NCBI GenBank assembly: GCA_028712505.1
Contig: JAQTQC010000009.1
Location: 1-52,954 of the forward strand
From: Candidatus Omnitrophota bacterium
Lineage (GTDB): Bacteria; Omnitrophota; Gorgyraeia; Gygaellales; Profunditerraquicolaceae
Direction of reading: 5' to 3'
DNA: 52,954 bases
Numbering within the stretch: position 1 is the first letter of the stretch; each line of letters begins with the position of its first letter. The notes under the pieces are model-generated. The model was not told the DNA's origin. It ran no database searches and saw nothing but the letters and a program-made list of their open reading frames with translations. The position numbers were made by a program, and so were the translations under genes. Of the stretch, positions 52,025-52,954 are shown one piece after another.

Positions 52025-52954
52025 TCATTTCATTATTTTATCTCTTAATGCTTCATATGAATCAATAACATCGTACTTAATATCTGCATGCCCCAAGGCT
52101 TCAAAGTGTTTTCTAGCATAGCTGATTTTCTTCTGTTCTATTTCTTTCAACTGCAGGCTTTCCATGCTGCCTTTGGTTTCCGCGATAAAATAAACGTACT
52201 TGTATTTATCGGCATCAAAAACTATCGCCCAGTCAGGAGAATAATTGCCGAGTGGTGTCGGAATTTGAAAGCCGTTTTGACCTCGCGGTAATTTTGCGTA
52301 AACCAGGACATCCTCAGCTTCAAGCGCTTTGGCAAAATCTCTTTCTACTTTGGAATCGGTTTTAACATAATCATGCACGTGTTTTTTCACTTCAAGAATA
52401 TTGTCGACAAGCGATCCTTTGAAATTATTTATTGTGAATACACTATCATCATAGGATTGGTCTGTTTTTGAATAAACTATGTTATTGATGAGGGTTGCCG
52501 CCTTTTCACTGTTAATCAGGCTAACAACTCCCTGTATAAAACTCTCTGGATTTACTTTAAAATTATGAAAAGCATCAACACGCAAATTCTGTAATATCTT
52601 AACTACTGTCCTTCTTGTAAGGTTTGTCTCTTTCGCAATTTCAGCCACTAAATCATACTTCACCGAGCCAAGGAGCGAATCAGCCTTTTCTGTGATATTC
52701 TGCTGTTTCCTCATGCTCTCGCCTGATTTAAGACTTGATTCATCCATCTTGTCTTCTTGTTCACCAGAAGTAATATGCACCAGAATCTTCTTAACCGCGA
52801 GATTCTTATTAATCGCTTCCACGCTATTTTTAATCAACTCTTCACTATCAAAATCCACTTCATAAACCGTCTTAACCTTGATTTTCTTCCATAAATCTTG
52901 GAATTCTTTTTTAGCGAAATTATCGTTAGGCTTCAAAACATCAACATTTACATT
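52025..52954 (-). CDS. Type III restriction enzyme Res subunit, C-terminal part (runs off the window)
   Basis: The frame stays open to the window end, so the N-terminal helicase part lies outside; the first codon in view is not a start. About 309 residues are visible. The order LWKKIKVKTVYEVDFDSEELI, later VERDFAKALEAEDVLVYAKLP, and then the PD-(D/E)xK nuclease core SPDWAIVF ... AETKG fits the end of EcoP15I-like Res. The mod gene would be expected beyond the edge. It ends 38 nt before a 41-codon gene. Confidence 0.85.
   Translation of the reverse strand, partial: NVNVDVLKPNDNFAKKEFQDLWKKIKVKTVYEVDFDSEELIKNSVEAINKNLAVKKILVHITSGEQEDKMDESSLKSGESMRKQQNITEKADSLLGSVKYDLVAEIAKETNLTRRTVVKILQNLRVDAFHNFKVNPESFIQGVVSLINSEKAATLINNIVYSKTDQSYDDSVFTINNFKGSLVDNILEVKKHVHDYVKTDSKVERDFAKALEAEDVLVYAKLPRGQNGFQIPTPLGNYSPDWAIVFDADKYKYVYFIAETKGSMESLQLKEIEQKKISYARKHFEALGHADIKYDVIDSYEALRDKIMK

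Noticed and set aside
1..52954. tRNA, rRNA, CRISPR arrays, insertion sequences
   Set aside because: I scanned the gaps for T-loop motifs, regularly spaced repeats and transposase-like frames and found none I could support.

Overview
The window reads as a chromosomal segment of a diderm bacterium, most likely of the candidate phylum Omnitrophota (OP3, PVC-related). This placement is inferred from the mix of DapL-type lysine synthesis, archaeal-like LeuC/LeuD/LeuB, lipobox lipoproteins and a Pal/OmpA protein, not from a marker tree. Every protein gene I can support lies on the minus strand, so transcription runs from high to low coordinates. The only plausible plus-strand unit is a short candidate RNA near 31.9 kb.

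Layout from low to high coordinates. (1) 0-7.3 kb: a lysine/cofactor operon, lysA-dapF-dapA-dapB-dapL-folK-panC-nadX, ending in a small duplicated basic protein. (2) 7.4-15.4 kb: an arginine cluster argC-argJ-argB-argD-argF-argG-argH behind a clear promoter (TTGACG-17-TATTAT). (3) 15.6-17.3 kb: rplM-rpsI and truA. (4) 17.3-21.1 kb: leuC-leuD-leuB and asd; asd feeds the lysine operon. (5) 21.2-28.1 kb: rsmD, coaD, a YceD-like protein, rpmF, plsX, fabH, fabD, fabG, acpP, fabF. (6) 28.1-31.8 kb: a GT-C membrane glycosyltransferase and recG. (7) 32-37.1 kb: a GT2 polysaccharide synthase with a TPR/beta-barrel exporter, two half-size ferritin-like proteins, an S4 protein and a ten-repeat TPR protein. 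(8) 37.2-47.5 kb: ABC ATPase, M42 peptidase, two lipoproteins, YvlD-like protein, Na+/amino acid symporter, secreted Ntn amidase, LOG protein, PIF1-like helicase, ferredoxin-nitroreductase and a split YeeE/YedE transporter. (9) 47.5-53 kb: a SAM methyltransferase and then a defence-type island: GHKL (MORC/MutL-like) ATPase, C5-cytosine methyltransferase, an HsdS remnant, a tail-anchored small protein, an unlisted 41-aa gene and the C-terminal part of a type III restriction subunit that runs off the window.

The biosynthetic part is coherent. Aspartate semialdehyde (Asd) goes to lysine through DapA/B/L/F and LysA; lysC is not here. Arginine is made by the acetyl-recycling route through ArgJ, so no argA is needed. 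PanC and CoaD serve CoA, and CoA and ACP feed the adjacent FASII and PlsX genes. The cell-surface part suggests exopolysaccharide export and amide scavenging. The last 5 kb shows turnover of restriction-modification genes and is the least ordinary part: a two-gene ATPase/methyltransferase unit whose ATPase ends in a possible HEPN-like RxxxxH motif.

No tRNA, rRNA, CRISPR array, insertion sequence or integrase was seen. All function calls rest on motifs read by eye; no database search was run.
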